This document shows, in pieces, positions 49,093 to 56,880 of a stretch of 64,000 nt of DNA. A program made the translations under genes and the position numbers. The DNA comes from Rhizobium sp. AAP43 (GTDB lineage: Bacteria > Pseudomonadota > Alphaproteobacteria > Rhizobiales > Rhizobiaceae): the NCBI RefSeq assembly GCF_001296045.1, contig NZ_LJHS01000045.1:1-64000 (forward strand). Direction: 5' to 3'. A model generated the notes under the pieces. That model was not told the origin of the DNA. It made no database searches and saw nothing but the letters and a program-made list of their open reading frames with translations. Position 1 is the first letter of the stretch. Each line of letters starts with the position of its first letter.

Positions 49093-49419
49093 ATGAGCCT
49101 TTCGGCCGTCATGGGAATTTCCCTCTCCGGGATGCAGGCGCAGCAGACACGGCTGGCCGCCACAGCGAACAATATCGCCAATGTCTCGACACCCGGCTAC
49201 AATCGGCTAGAGACCAAGTTTTCGTCCGTCGAAGGCGGCGGAGTGAGGGCAAGTGTTGAGCCCTCGGGTGGCGCGATCTCCGCCGAGGCCTCCAATGTCG
49301 ATCTCACCACGGAGATTCTGTCTGTGATGACTGCAGAGACGGCCTTCAAAGCCAATGCTGCCGTCTGGGAAACCGGTGCCGACATGTGGGATATGTTGAA
49401 GACCATCGTCCGCGACTGA
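49093..49419 (+). CDS. Miniature flagellar-rod-like protein
   Basis: A 108-residue protein. The N-terminus carries the flagellar rod/hook signature (MQAQQTRLAATANNIANVSTPGYN). The C-terminus has the matching rod-family helix (VDLTTEILSVMTAETAFKANAAV ... DMWDMLKTIV), with almost nothing between. True rod proteins (FlgB, FlgC, FlgF, FlgG) are longer and sit in flagellar clusters; here there are no flagellar neighbours. Start ATG 49093 follows AGGA by 7 bases. Could be an orphan rod-domain protein of unknown role or a reduced duplicate. Confidence 0.8.
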   Translation: MSLSAVMGISLSGMQAQQTRLAATANNIANVSTPGYNRLETKFSSVEGGGVRASVEPSGGAISAEASNVDLTTEILSVMTAETAFKANAAVWETGADMWDMLKTIVRD

Positions 49420-49641
49420 TTCGTCTGCAGTTTGCACCTGCCTCATCCTCCTCCCGCCGGACCCGAGATGCATTTGAGACGAAGGAAGCAGGACCACCCC
49501 TCCGGGTTCAAACTGTCGACAGCCCAAAAAAAGCAGCGGGCATGGTATCTGCTGCGTACGATTTGCGCGCATCCGGCTTGAAAGCACCATCTTCGTGAGA
49601 CCAAATCAGACGGTTGCCACCGTTTGCCCACAGGATGAGCC

Positions 49642-49944
49642 ATGTTCGACCCGTATATCGATAGTCTCAGCAAACTCGTCATGTCTGCCGAGCGTGTGTC
49701 TCGTGCACAGTTCGACGCCTCCTTCCAGCACGCCCTCGCCGAAGCACTCAGCCCTGTCGTCACGAATGATTATGTCGATGATTGCATCGAACTCATCACT
49801 CTCGCCGTAGACGACCTTTTTGCTGCAGACACAGCCCAGGATGTCGCCCGCAATCACATACTCTGCGGCATCGAGGCATTGAGGGACGAATTGGCCTTGT
49901 GCGAGCGTAAGGACATGCCGAGGCGTCTCGCCGCCGGCATGTGA
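49642..49944 (+). CDS. Hypothetical small acidic protein
   Basis: A 100-residue, mostly helical acidic protein (DYVDDCIELITLAVDDLF). AGGATGAG precedes the ATG. No recognised family. It ends 6 bases before the convergent stop of the small gene downstream of luxI. Confidence 0.55.
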   Translation: MFDPYIDSLSKLVMSAERVSRAQFDASFQHALAEALSPVVTNDYVDDCIELITLAVDDLFAADTAQDVARNHILCGIEALRDELALCERKDMPRRLAAGM

Positions 49945-49950
49945 CCGATC

Positions 49951-50160
49951 TCAACCGTGGCGAATGCTTGAAGACGCCTCTAGAGCCGTTGCGCTTGTTG
50001 CAAGCGATACCATTTCGAGCAAGTGGTCGAGAAACAACGTCTCTTCACTGAGAGGCTCCTTCAGCGAGACACTGTGGATGATTTCTCTCAAGCTACGAAC
50101 CTGCTCCCCGACGATTGAACGTACGTAGATATCCGAGGATGGAAACTGGGCGTTCTTCAT
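49951..50160 (-). CDS. Hypothetical small protein downstream of luxI
   Basis: A 69-residue helical protein starting MKNAQFPSSDIYVRSIVGEQ, with AGGAGAATGAG before ATG 50160. It begins one base after the luxI stop, so it is co-transcribed with luxI. No named family; partner or regulator of the quorum-sensing pair is only a guess. Confidence 0.6.
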   Translation of the reverse strand: MKNAQFPSSDIYVRSIVGEQVRSLREIIHSVSLKEPLSEETLFLDHLLEMVSLATSATALEASSSIRHG

Positions 50161-50161
50161 C

Positions 50162-50863
50162 TCATTCTCCTGCCATTCTGTGGTATTCGACAATGCCGTG
50201 CATTTCATCGGCATAGGGAAGCCTTCTCAGAGCGCCCATGCCGAAGGGATTTCCGGGCGAAAGTTCAAGGTCGAGAACGCTGCCCGTGATTGCGTAGAGT
50301 TCGTGGTGCTTCAACAGCCCCCGCGCGGAAGGCTTTGCGCTGATCGGCACAATCAATGAGCCATCAAGCACGCTGGGTGCGGCAAGCGGCATCACATCCC
50401 AGCCGGTGCTGACCAGAAGATTGACCAGTTTGGGGTGCGTCTGGACGATCAACTGATCGATCCCCGCAACGAGGCAATATTCGAGCACACCAGTCATCAG
50501 GATATGCGAGAGCGGCACATTGGCGATCCGCGCGTCCGAGACCGCAGCGATACAGCGCGTCCACTCATAGATCCGATTGCCACGGGGCCACTCCGCGCCA
50601 TCCATCAAATGAGGATAGACATCCGAGAGAAGATGCGGCCCCATTGTCGGCAGCAGGCGACTGTAGCCCCCAACCTCGCCATCGATGAGAAGCGGAAGAT
50701 GAATGGCATCGGGCGTATCGAACTGATCGATTTCCCGCCCATCAGGACGGCGGATGGCCGTCCAGCCGAGACGCTCGACAAACTGCGCATGCCGGAAGCG
50801 CCAGATCTTCTCCATCAGCTGATGATTGGCCCCACCGTGGGAACCGAGGATCGTCACCAACAT
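50162..50863 (-). CDS. Acyl-homoserine-lactone synthase (LuxI family)
   Basis: It makes N-acylhomoserine lactone signals from SAM and acyl carrier protein. The 233-residue protein has the invariant residues: WRFRHAQFVERLGW, the DQFDTPDAIHLPL stretch, GYSRLLPT, and EWTRCI. The particular signal cannot be predicted. A LuxR gene sits immediately upstream on the same strand. A palindrome overlaps the ribosome-binding site (see separate feature). Confidence 0.92.
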   Translation of the reverse strand: MLVTILGSHGGANHQLMEKIWRFRHAQFVERLGWTAIRRPDGREIDQFDTPDAIHLPLLIDGEVGGYSRLLPTMGPHLLSDVYPHLMDGAEWPRGNRIYEWTRCIAAVSDARIANVPLSHILMTGVLEYCLVAGIDQLIVQTHPKLVNLLVSTGWDVMPLAAPSVLDGSLIVPISAKPSARGLLKHHELYAITGSVLDLELSPGNPFGMGALRRLPYADEMHGIVEYHRMAGE

Positions 50864-50871
50864 GTCCCATA

Positions 50872-50890
50872 CCTCTCAATTTTGAGAGAG
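50872..50890 (-). promoter_or_regulatory. Dyad over the luxI ribosome-binding site
   Basis: On the minus strand CTCTCAAAATTGAGAG forms a perfect 16-base dyad whose 3' arm, GAGAGG, is the Shine-Dalgarno of luxI, 8 bases before its ATG. It can act as an RNA hairpin with a 6-bp stem and AAAT loop that masks the site, or as an operator. Which one cannot be told from sequence. Confidence 0.5.
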
Positions 50891-50934
50891 AATGCTTCAG
50901 GCATGGCACGATCCAAATAGGCCGTTTCGCCTAC

Positions 50935-51675
50935 TTAACGAATGATGCCGAGTCGTATCGCCTCGGCAATCAGTTGCGCACGATTGACACTATTCAACCT
51001 GCGGCTTGCAGACGCAACTTCATGCTGGACGGTTTTCTCCGAGATGCCGAGAATCTGGCCGATTTCCCAGTTCGTCTTACCCGCTGCACACCACATGATT
51101 ACCTCACGCTCGCGCGGGGTAACCTTCAATGCTGCGGCCATGCGACGGGTATCGGGCTCCGCCATGAAGGCGCGAAGCTTGTTGTGTGCATAGATCGAGA
51201 TGATCTGAAGCGCACCCCTTTGCGCATCCGAGAGGTCAACCTTGCGGGCCCCGAAGGTGACGATGGCCTGAAAACCGCCGACGGAGTGCAGAGGAACGCT
51301 GTAGCCGTCCATCATTCCGAACTCCGTCGCCTCGTTCATGACCTTTCGGGCTGTCCGGGAGAGCGGCTCCGTGGCAAGGGCCTCGGACCATACAAAGGCC
51401 TCGTCCGACATGCGAGTCCGGTGGATCACCGGGTCCACATGCACATAGTTTTCGTTGACATAGCGCTCAAACCACTCTTCCGGCCAGGCACTCAGCATGA
51501 AGTATGGGTCAATCCGCTCATTTGGCAGCGGAATACCCGAAATAGCATAGCAGTCCATCCCGAAGGCGTCTGCTGCCCGGCCAAGACTGGACAGGACTGC
51601 CGCCTTGTTACTCGCGTTCGCACATTCCGAAATGAAATCGAACATGGCATTCGCTGCCACTTGCCGCCCCACCAT
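50935..51675 (-). CDS. LuxR family quorum-sensing regulator
   Basis: The 246-residue protein has an N-terminal autoinducer-binding domain (W, Y, D and W positions typical of the AHL pocket: SAWPEEWFERYVNENYVHVDPVI) and a C-terminal LuxR helix-turn-helix with LTPRERE-type start (VTPREREVIMWCAAGKTNWEIGQILGISEKTVQHEV). The start codon is uncertain: GTG 51690, ATG 51675 or ATG 51645; I chose 51675, which has a G-rich stretch upstream. Directly upstream of luxI. Confidence 0.9.
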   Translation of the reverse strand: MVGRQVAANAMFDFISECANASNKAAVLSSLGRAADAFGMDCYAISGIPLPNERIDPYFMLSAWPEEWFERYVNENYVHVDPVIHRTRMSDEAFVWSEALATEPLSRTARKVMNEATEFGMMDGYSVPLHSVGGFQAIVTFGARKVDLSDAQRGALQIISIYAHNKLRAFMAEPDTRRMAAALKVTPREREVIMWCAAGKTNWEIGQILGISEKTVQHEVASASRRLNSVNRAQLIAEAIRLGIIR

Positions 51676-51829
51676 TGTCGCCCCCGACACAAGTACAGAA
51701 AATAGCTTTCAGGTTCACGCTAGCACACGTGTCGGAATGCTGCATTAGCGACCTACGGTATCCCTGCAATTTAAGGGGAAATCATCGTGTGAGTGAAAAC
51801 AGATCACCCACGGCACTGTCTGGCGCGAC

Positions 51830-52216
51830 TTATGCCTGCTCGGCTTGCCGCCGTTCCGCAAGATCGGCCAGATCCGCGGCTTTCAGTTCTACCGATTCAC
51901 CGCAACCGCAGGCCGAGGTCTGGTTCGGATTGTGGAAGGTAAAGCCTGAGCGCAAGGTCGTGGTTTCGAACCCCATCTCGGTACCCAACAGATAAAGCAC
52001 GGCTGCCGGGTCAATCCAGACCGTAGCACCATCCTTTTCGATGCGGTCGTCACGGCCGTTAGGCTCGGTCACCAGATCGATGGTGTACTCCATCCCGGCA
52101 CAGCCACCCTTCTTGATACCGACCCGGATACCCTTGGCATCGGGACCGGAATGCTCGACGATCGCTTTTACGCGTGCGGCCGCCGCATCGCTGAGGGTCA
52201 TCACTTGAAAGGCCAT
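51830..52216 (-). CDS. sufA: Iron-sulfur cluster assembly A-type carrier (SufA/ErpA-like)
   Basis: It carries and inserts iron-sulfur clusters. The 128-residue protein has the three cysteines of the family: GGCAGMEY and the C-terminal CGCGESV. ATG 52216 has GGAGTAG 6 bases upstream. In other rhizobia this gene closes the suf operon; here it is separated from sufT by the rut operon and lies on the same strand as the other suf genes. Confidence 0.9.
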   Translation of the reverse strand: MAFQVMTLSDAAAARVKAIVEHSGPDAKGIRVGIKKGGCAGMEYTIDLVTEPNGRDDRIEKDGATVWIDPAAVLYLLGTEMGFETTTLRSGFTFHNPNQTSACGCGESVELKAADLADLAERRQAEQA

Positions 52217-52587
52217 CGGCACTACTCCATCAACCACCGGGTTCAAGGTCCGGCGTTTCTCCGCGCAATGTAAGAGACCAGCCTCGTTGGTTCAATAGCG
52301 TAGGCGCGCATCCACGAACGGGTTTCCCGTCTCCCCCAGGTCCACGCAGGTCATCGTGATCAATCCGTGGGCAAGCCGGATATTTTCTAAAACACGCTTG
52401 TTATCAGAAGCTTGGATCCCCGGTTGCAGCCGGGGCGCATTTGACCACGATCAAAAATGACGCAGCGTGCAGAGGAGATGGATGCAAACACGAGCAAAGA
52501 CGCCGACTTTCGCGAAAATTTTGACCATTCGGTAAAATATTTTCCGACAAAAAATCCAATACATTGATTCTATTATTCTTTTCAGAT
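52217..52587. other. Intergenic region between sufA and rutA
   Basis: No gene found. It contains an AT-rich stretch upstream of rutA and one GC palindrome, CCCCGG-6-CCGGGG at 52418-52435. The sufA promoter must lie in this region but is not clear. Confidence 0.5.
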
Positions 52588-52602
52588 TGGCACGCCATTT
52601 GC
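52588..52602 (+). promoter_or_regulatory. Sigma-54 (RpoN) type promoter of the rut operon
   Basis: TGGCACGCCATTTGC matches the -24/-12 consensus TGGCAC-N5-TTGC: the GG and GC core dinucleotides are correctly spaced. It lies 58 bases before the rutA ATG. Activation by NtrC under nitrogen limitation is expected from rut operons in other bacteria. Confidence 0.75.
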
Positions 52603-52660
52603 TTCGTTATCTGCGAACAAAAACGGCGCTTAGCGCGCCTCCAGAAGCGGAGAACAGGAT

Positions 52661-53752
52661 ATGGAAATCGGCGTCTTCATCCCGATCGGCAATAATGGCT
52701 GGCTTTTGTCGGAGAATGCCCCGCAGTACAAACCGAGCTTCGCGCTGAACAAGGCGATCACGCTGAAGGCCGAATCCTACGGTTTCGACTTCGCGCTCTC
52801 GATGATCAAGCTGCGCGGATTCGGCGGCAAGACAGAGTTCTGGGACTACAATCTCGAGAGTTTCACGCTGATGGCCGGCCTTGCCGCCGTCACGTCAAAG
52901 ATCAAGCTTTTTGGCACCGCCGCCACCCTCATCATGCCCCCGGCCATCGTTGCGCGCATGGCAACGACGATTGATTCGATCTCCGGCGGCCGGTTCGGGG
53001 TCAATCTGGTCACCGGCTGGCAACGTCCGGAATACAGCCAGATGGGGCTGTGGCCCGGCGACGATTATTTCTCCGACCGCTATGAATATCTGACCGAATA
53101 CACGACCGTTCTGAAAGACCTGCTCACCACCGGCCGATCGGATCTCAAGGGCAAGCATTTCCAGATGGATGATTGCCAAATGAAACCGATCCCGGAAGGC
53201 GATGTGAAGCTGATCTGCGCCGGCTCTTCCAATGCCGGCATGGCCTTCTCTGCCCAGTTCGCCGACTACAGCTTCTGCTTTGGCGTCGGCGTGAACACGC
53301 CCAAGGCCTTCGCCCCTACCAATGAACGCCTGCTCGCCGCCACCGAAAAGACGGGTCGCGACGTGCGCTCCTTCGTTCTGACCATGGTGATCGCCGAAGA
53401 AACGACCGAAGAGGCCTTCGCCAAGTGGGAGCACTACAAGGCAGGTGCCGACGAGGAAGCCATCAAATGGCTCGGCCTGCAGAGTGCGGTCGACACAAAA
53501 TCCGGTTCCGACACCAATGTCCGGCACATGGCGAACCCGGTGTCTGCGGTCAACATCAACATGGGCACGCTGATTGGCTCCTATGCGGAAGTCGCCGCCA
53601 TGCTTGACGAGATGAGCGAAGTTCCGGGCACTGGCGGCGTGATGCTCACCTTCGACGACTTCCTTGAGGGGGTCGAGAAGTTCGGCAAGTTTGTACAGCC
53701 GCTGATGAAGAGCCGTGCGCACGTCAACCAGATGCTGGAGGCCGCCGAATGA
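52661..53752 (+). CDS. rutA: Pyrimidine oxygenase RutA
   Basis: A flavin-dependent monooxygenase that opens the uracil ring. The 363-residue protein shows the family's luciferase-like fold: [15 protein letters not shown] at the start, [17 protein letters not shown], and [23 protein letters not shown] lies 8 bases before the ATG. First gene of rutABCDF, overlapping rutB by 4 bases. Confidence 0.95.
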   Translation: MEIGVFIPIGNNGWLLSENAPQYKPSFALNKAITLKAESYGFDFALSMIKLRGFGGKTEFWDYNLESFTLMAGLAAVTSKIKLFGTAATLIMPPAIVARMATTIDSISGGRFGVNLVTGWQRPEYSQMGLWPGDDYFSDRYEYLTEYTTVLKDLLTTGRSDLKGKHFQMDDCQMKPIPEGDVKLICAGSSNAGMAFSAQFADYSFCFGVGVNTPKAFAPTNERLLAATEKTGRDVRSFVLTMVIAEETTEEAFAKWEHYKAGADEEAIKWLGLQSAVDTKSGSDTNVRHMANPVSAVNINMGTLIGSYAEVAAMLDEMSEVPGTGGVMLTFDDFLEGVEKFGKFVQPLMKSRAHVNQMLEAAE

Positions 53753-54492
53753 GCGAGGCCGTTGTTGCAGGCTATCAGCCACGCCCGGAGCTGACCAAGA
53801 GCGTCACGCTTCCGGCCCGTCCCGAGCCGATCACGCTCAAGCCATCGGAAACGGCCGTCGTCGTGGTCGACATGCAGAATGCCTATTCGACCGAAGGCGG
53901 TTATGTCGATCTTGCCGGCTTCGACATTTCTGGGGCCAAGGGCACGATCGCGAACATTCAGAAGACGGTTGAGGCGGCACGGGCTGCCGGCGTGCTGGTC
54001 GTCTATTTCCAGAACGGTTGGGACAAGGATTATGTCGAGGCTGGCGGCCCAGGCTCGCCCAACTGGCACAAGTCGAATGCACTGAAAACCATGCGCGCAC
54101 GGCCAGAACTGCAGGGGCAACTGCTTGCCAAGGGCACCTGGGACTATGCGATCGTCGACGAGCTGCAGCCGCAGCCGGGCGACATCCTGGTGCCGAAGAG
54201 CCGCTACTCCGGCTTCTTCAACACCAATATGGACTCGGTGCTCAGAGCCCGTGGCATCCGCAACCTCGTCTTTGTCGGCATTGCCACCAATGTCTGTGTC
54301 GAAAGCTCGCTGCGCGATGCCTTCCACCTCGAATATTTCGGCGTGATGCTCGAGGACGCGACCCATCACCTCGGCCCGGACTTCATCCAGCAGGCGACCG
54401 TCTACAATGTCGAAAAGTTCTTCGGCTGGGTGGCGACCGTCAGCGACTTCTGCGGCGCGATCGGACAGGCAGCCCCTGCCGACGCCGCTTGA
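53749..54492 (+). CDS. rutB: Peroxyureidoacrylate/ureidoacrylate amidohydrolase RutB
   Basis: An isochorismatase-like amidohydrolase that splits the product of RutA to a carbamate and aminoacrylate. The 247-residue protein has the catalytic triad segments: [10 protein letters not shown] (Asp), a conserved lysine in PKSRYSGFF and the cysteine in [15 protein letters not shown]. The start overlaps the end of rutA. Confidence 0.93.
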   Translation: MSEAVVAGYQPRPELTKSVTLPARPEPITLKPSETAVVVVDMQNAYSTEGGYVDLAGFDISGAKGTIANIQKTVEAARAAGVLVVYFQNGWDKDYVEAGGPGSPNWHKSNALKTMRARPELQGQLLAKGTWDYAIVDELQPQPGDILVPKSRYSGFFNTNMDSVLRARGIRNLVFVGIATNVCVESSLRDAFHLEYFGVMLEDATHHLGPDFIQQATVYNVEKFFGWVATVSDFCGAIGQAAPADAA

Positions 54493-54526
54493 TACCATCA
54501 CCATTCAACAAACGGAGAGAGTGAGA

Positions 54527-54916
54527 ATGCCCAAGACCATCGTCGTTCCCGAAGGCACATCCAAGCCGCTTGCCCCCTATTCACCCGGCACGCTTGCCGA
54601 TGGCATCCTCTATGTCTCGGGAACGCTTCCCTTCGACAAGAACAACAATGTCGTGCATGTCGGCGATGCGGAGGCCCAAACCCGGCATGTGCTGGAGACG
54701 ATCAAGTCCGTCATCGAAACCGCCGGCGGAACCATGCAGGACGTCACGATGAACCATATCTTCGTCACTGACTGGGCCAACTACCAGGCGGTGAACAAGG
54801 TCTATGCCGAATACTTCCCCAGCAACGAACCGGCCCGCTACTGCGTGCAGTGCGGCCTGGTGAAGCCGGATGCGCTCGTCGAGATCGCGACGGTCGCGCA
54901 TATCGGGAAGAAGTGA
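54527..54916 (+). CDS. rutC: RutC family aminoacrylate-handling protein (Rid/YjgF type)
   Basis: A 129-residue RidA-fold protein of pyrimidine catabolism. Family residues include the start [16 protein letters not shown], a conserved arginine near [11 protein letters not shown] and the terminal [17 protein letters not shown] is 6 bases before ATG 54527. Confidence 0.92.
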   Translation: MPKTIVVPEGTSKPLAPYSPGTLADGILYVSGTLPFDKNNNVVHVGDAEAQTRHVLETIKSVIETAGGTMQDVTMNHIFVTDWANYQAVNKVYAEYFPSNEPARYCVQCGLVKPDALVEIATVAHIGKK

Positions 54917-54928
54917 GTTCAACCGCTT

Positions 54929-54964
54929 CCCCTCCCCAACCCCTCCCCACAAGGGGGAGGGGCT
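54929..54964. repeat. Left copy of a GC-rich REP-like inverted repeat pair (between rutC and rutD)
   Basis: Sequence with CCCCTCCCC ... GGGGGAGGGG around ACAA. It is repeated in inverted orientation at 55040-55076 with a 75-base spacer. Confidence 0.7.
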
Positions 54965-55039
54965 AAGTCAGCCTCAGTGATGCAACGGTCAACCTCCCTG
55001 CAGGTGCATATTGTGTGGCTGTTACGGTGCCGCGGATTA

Positions 55040-55076
55040 AGCCCCTCCCCCTTGTGGGGAGGGGTTTGGGGCGGGG
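55040..55076. repeat. Right, inverted copy of the GC-rich REP-like pair
   Basis: The reverse complement of the left repeat at 54929-54964, identical except for two positions near its end (TTTGGGGCGGGG against TTGGGGAGGGG). It may stabilise the rutC mRNA or be a mobile remnant. Confidence 0.7.
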
Positions 55077-55103
55077 TTCTTCATTCTGAAACAAGAGCAT
55101 TCC

Positions 55104-55889
55104 ATGCATTACGACATCCACGGCCTCACCTCTCCCGATGCGCCGACCATCCTGCTCTCGTCTGGCCTCGGCGGCTCTGGTGGCTATTGGGCACCGCAAA
55201 TCCCTGCCCTGTCCGAACGGTTCCGCGTGATCACATACGACCATCGTGGCTGCGGAAAGACGGGTGGCTCAGTTCCTGAAGTCGGTGGCATTGCAGCCAT
55301 GGCGGACGACGTGCTCGAGATCGTCGAGACGCTTGAGCTCAAGAAATTCCACTTCATGGGCCATGCGCTGGGCGGTCTGATCGGGCTGGATCTGGCGCTG
55401 CGCCGTCCGGAACTGATCGAAAGTCTCGTGCTGATCAATGCCTGGAGCAAGGCAGATCCGCATTCCGGACGTTGCTTCGACGTGCGCATTGCGCTGCTCG
55501 AAAACGCCGGTGTCGAGGCTTTCGTCAAGGCACAGCCGCTCTTCCTCTATCCGGCCATCTACATGGCGGAAAACCCGGAAAAGATGGCGACGGAAGAGGC
55601 GCATGCGCTCGCCCATTTCCAGGGGCGCGACAATATACTGCGCCGGATTGCGGCACTGCGCGCCTTTGATGTCGACGGCCGTCTCGGCGAAATCCAGGCA
55701 CCGACGCTGGTCATTGCCACCCGCGACGACCTGCTCGTCCCCTATTCGCGGTCGCTGCGCCTCGCAGAAGGGCTGCCGAACGCAAATCTCGTGCTGACCG
55801 TCGCCGGTGGACACGCCGTGAACGTCACCTACCCCCAACAATTCAACCGTGCGGTAATCGACTTCCTGTCGACCCTCGAACACACCTGA
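55104..55889 (+). CDS. rutD: Aminoacrylate hydrolase-type alpha/beta-fold protein RutD
   Basis: It speeds spontaneous hydrolysis of aminoacrylate to malonic semialdehyde. The 261-residue protein has [18 protein letters not shown] in place of a serine nucleophile (normal for RutD) and the His in [10 protein letters not shown]. The REP-like repeat pair separates it from rutC by 187 bases, but the strand and order fit one operon. Confidence 0.92.
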   Translation: MHYDIHGLTSPDAPTILLSSGLGGSGGYWAPQIPALSERFRVITYDHRGCGKTGGSVPEVGGIAAMADDVLEIVETLELKKFHFMGHALGGLIGLDLALRRPELIESLVLINAWSKADPHSGRCFDVRIALLENAGVEAFVKAQPLFLYPAIYMAENPEKMATEEAHALAHFQGRDNILRRIAALRAFDVDGRLGEIQAPTLVIATRDDLLVPYSRSLRLAEGLPNANLVLTVAGGHAVNVTYPQQFNRAVIDFLSTLEHT

Positions 55890-55900
55890 AGGAAACGCCC

Positions 55901-56428
55901 ATGTTGGCCACCAAGACCATCACCCCCGTTGCCTCCGTGTCGGAAGGCGTCTCGCCGGAGAAAAGTGCCACCTATCGGAACGGCATGGCCCGCCTCGCCG
56001 CAGCCGTGACCATCGTGACGACGGATGGCCCCGGCGGTCGCGCCGGCTTTGCAGCAACGGCCGTCACCAGCGTTTCGGACAATCCGCCAACGCTTCTCGT
56101 CTGCCTCAACAAGGGTAGTTCAGCCTATCCCGCCGTCAGCGCCAACGGGTTTGTCGCGGTCAACGTTCTCTCGGCAGAACACGAATCCGTCAGCCGGCTT
56201 TTTGGCGGCAAGACGCCCGTCGACGAGCGCTTCGCCGCTGCCACCTGGGAGACCACAGAGACCGGCACGCCGCGCCTTACAGATGCCCTCGTCTCCTTCG
56301 AATGCCGGATCACGGAAGTGCATGACGGCAGCACGCATGACGTTTTGTTCTGCGAGGTTCTCGACGTCACCACCCGTGAGGACGGCCAGGCGCTCGTCTA
56401 TTTCGACCGGGCCTATCGCACAGTCTAA
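55901..56428 (+). CDS. rutF: Flavin reductase RutF
   Basis: Supplies reduced FMN to RutA. The 175-residue flavin reductase-like protein has the domain pattern [39 protein letters not shown] and the family histidine region EVHDGSTHD. It starts 11 bases after rutD. rutE and rutG are not visible here. Confidence 0.9.
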   Translation: MLATKTITPVASVSEGVSPEKSATYRNGMARLAAAVTIVTTDGPGGRAGFAATAVTSVSDNPPTLLVCLNKGSSAYPAVSANGFVAVNVLSAEHESVSRLFGGKTPVDERFAAATWETTETGTPRLTDALVSFECRITEVHDGSTHDVLFCEVLDVTTREDGQALVYFDRAYRTV

Positions 56429-56447
56429 ATAGCTGTACCTAAACGCA

Positions 56448-56473
56448 AAACGGCCCGCTCAAAGCGGGCCGTT
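56448..56473. terminator. Bidirectional terminator between rutF and sufT
   Basis: AAACGGCCCGCT pairs with AGCGGGCCGTTT across two bases (CA), in the converging gap of rutF and sufT. Confidence 0.85.
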
Positions 56474-56493
56474 TCGTTGATCGCCTAATTGTC

Positions 56494-56868
56494 TCAATAC
56501 CAGCCGACGGCGACCTGCGCCTCTTCGGACATGCGGTCCGGCGTCCATGGCGGATCGAAGCTCATTTCGACTTCGACGCCCGACACGCCTTCGACCGAAC
56601 CGACGGCATTTTCGACCCAACCCGGCATTTCGCCGGCGACCGGGCAACCCGGAGCGGTCAGGGTCATGACGATCTTCACCGTGCGGTCGTCCTCGATGTC
56701 GATCTTGTAGATCAGGCCGAGTTCGAAGATATCGGCGGGGATTTCCGGATCATAGACGGTCTTCAGCGCCGCAACGATGTCATCCGACAGGCGCGCCACC
56801 TCTTCCGGCGGGATCGCCGTGTTGATGATGCCTTCGCGGACGTCTGGCTTGGTTTCGGTATCGCTCAT
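56494..56868 (-). CDS. sufT: SUF system iron-sulfur assembly protein SufT (MIP18/DUF59)
   Basis: A 124-residue MIP18-type protein that supports maturation of iron-sulfur proteins. Core motifs are VYDPEIPADIFELGLIYKID and LTAPGCPVAGEMP with the conserved cysteine. ATG 56868 has GAGG 9 bases upstream. It follows sufS by 12 bases. Confidence 0.9.
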   Translation of the reverse strand: MSDTETKPDVREGIINTAIPPEEVARLSDDIVAALKTVYDPEIPADIFELGLIYKIDIEDDRTVKIVMTLTAPGCPVAGEMPGWVENAVGSVEGVSGVEVEMSFDPPWTPDRMSEEAQVAVGWY

Positions 56869-56880
56869 GATATTCATTCC

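Noticed and set aside
52418-52435. CCCCGG-6-CCGGGG palindrome between sufA and rutA
   Set aside because: Short GC palindrome with no T-run or known operator match; probably incidental, or part of an NtrC region that I cannot show.
55104-55889. RutD without a serine nucleophile (GHALGG), which might suggest a dead enzyme
   Set aside because: GHALG is also found in E. coli RutD, so it is a family trait.
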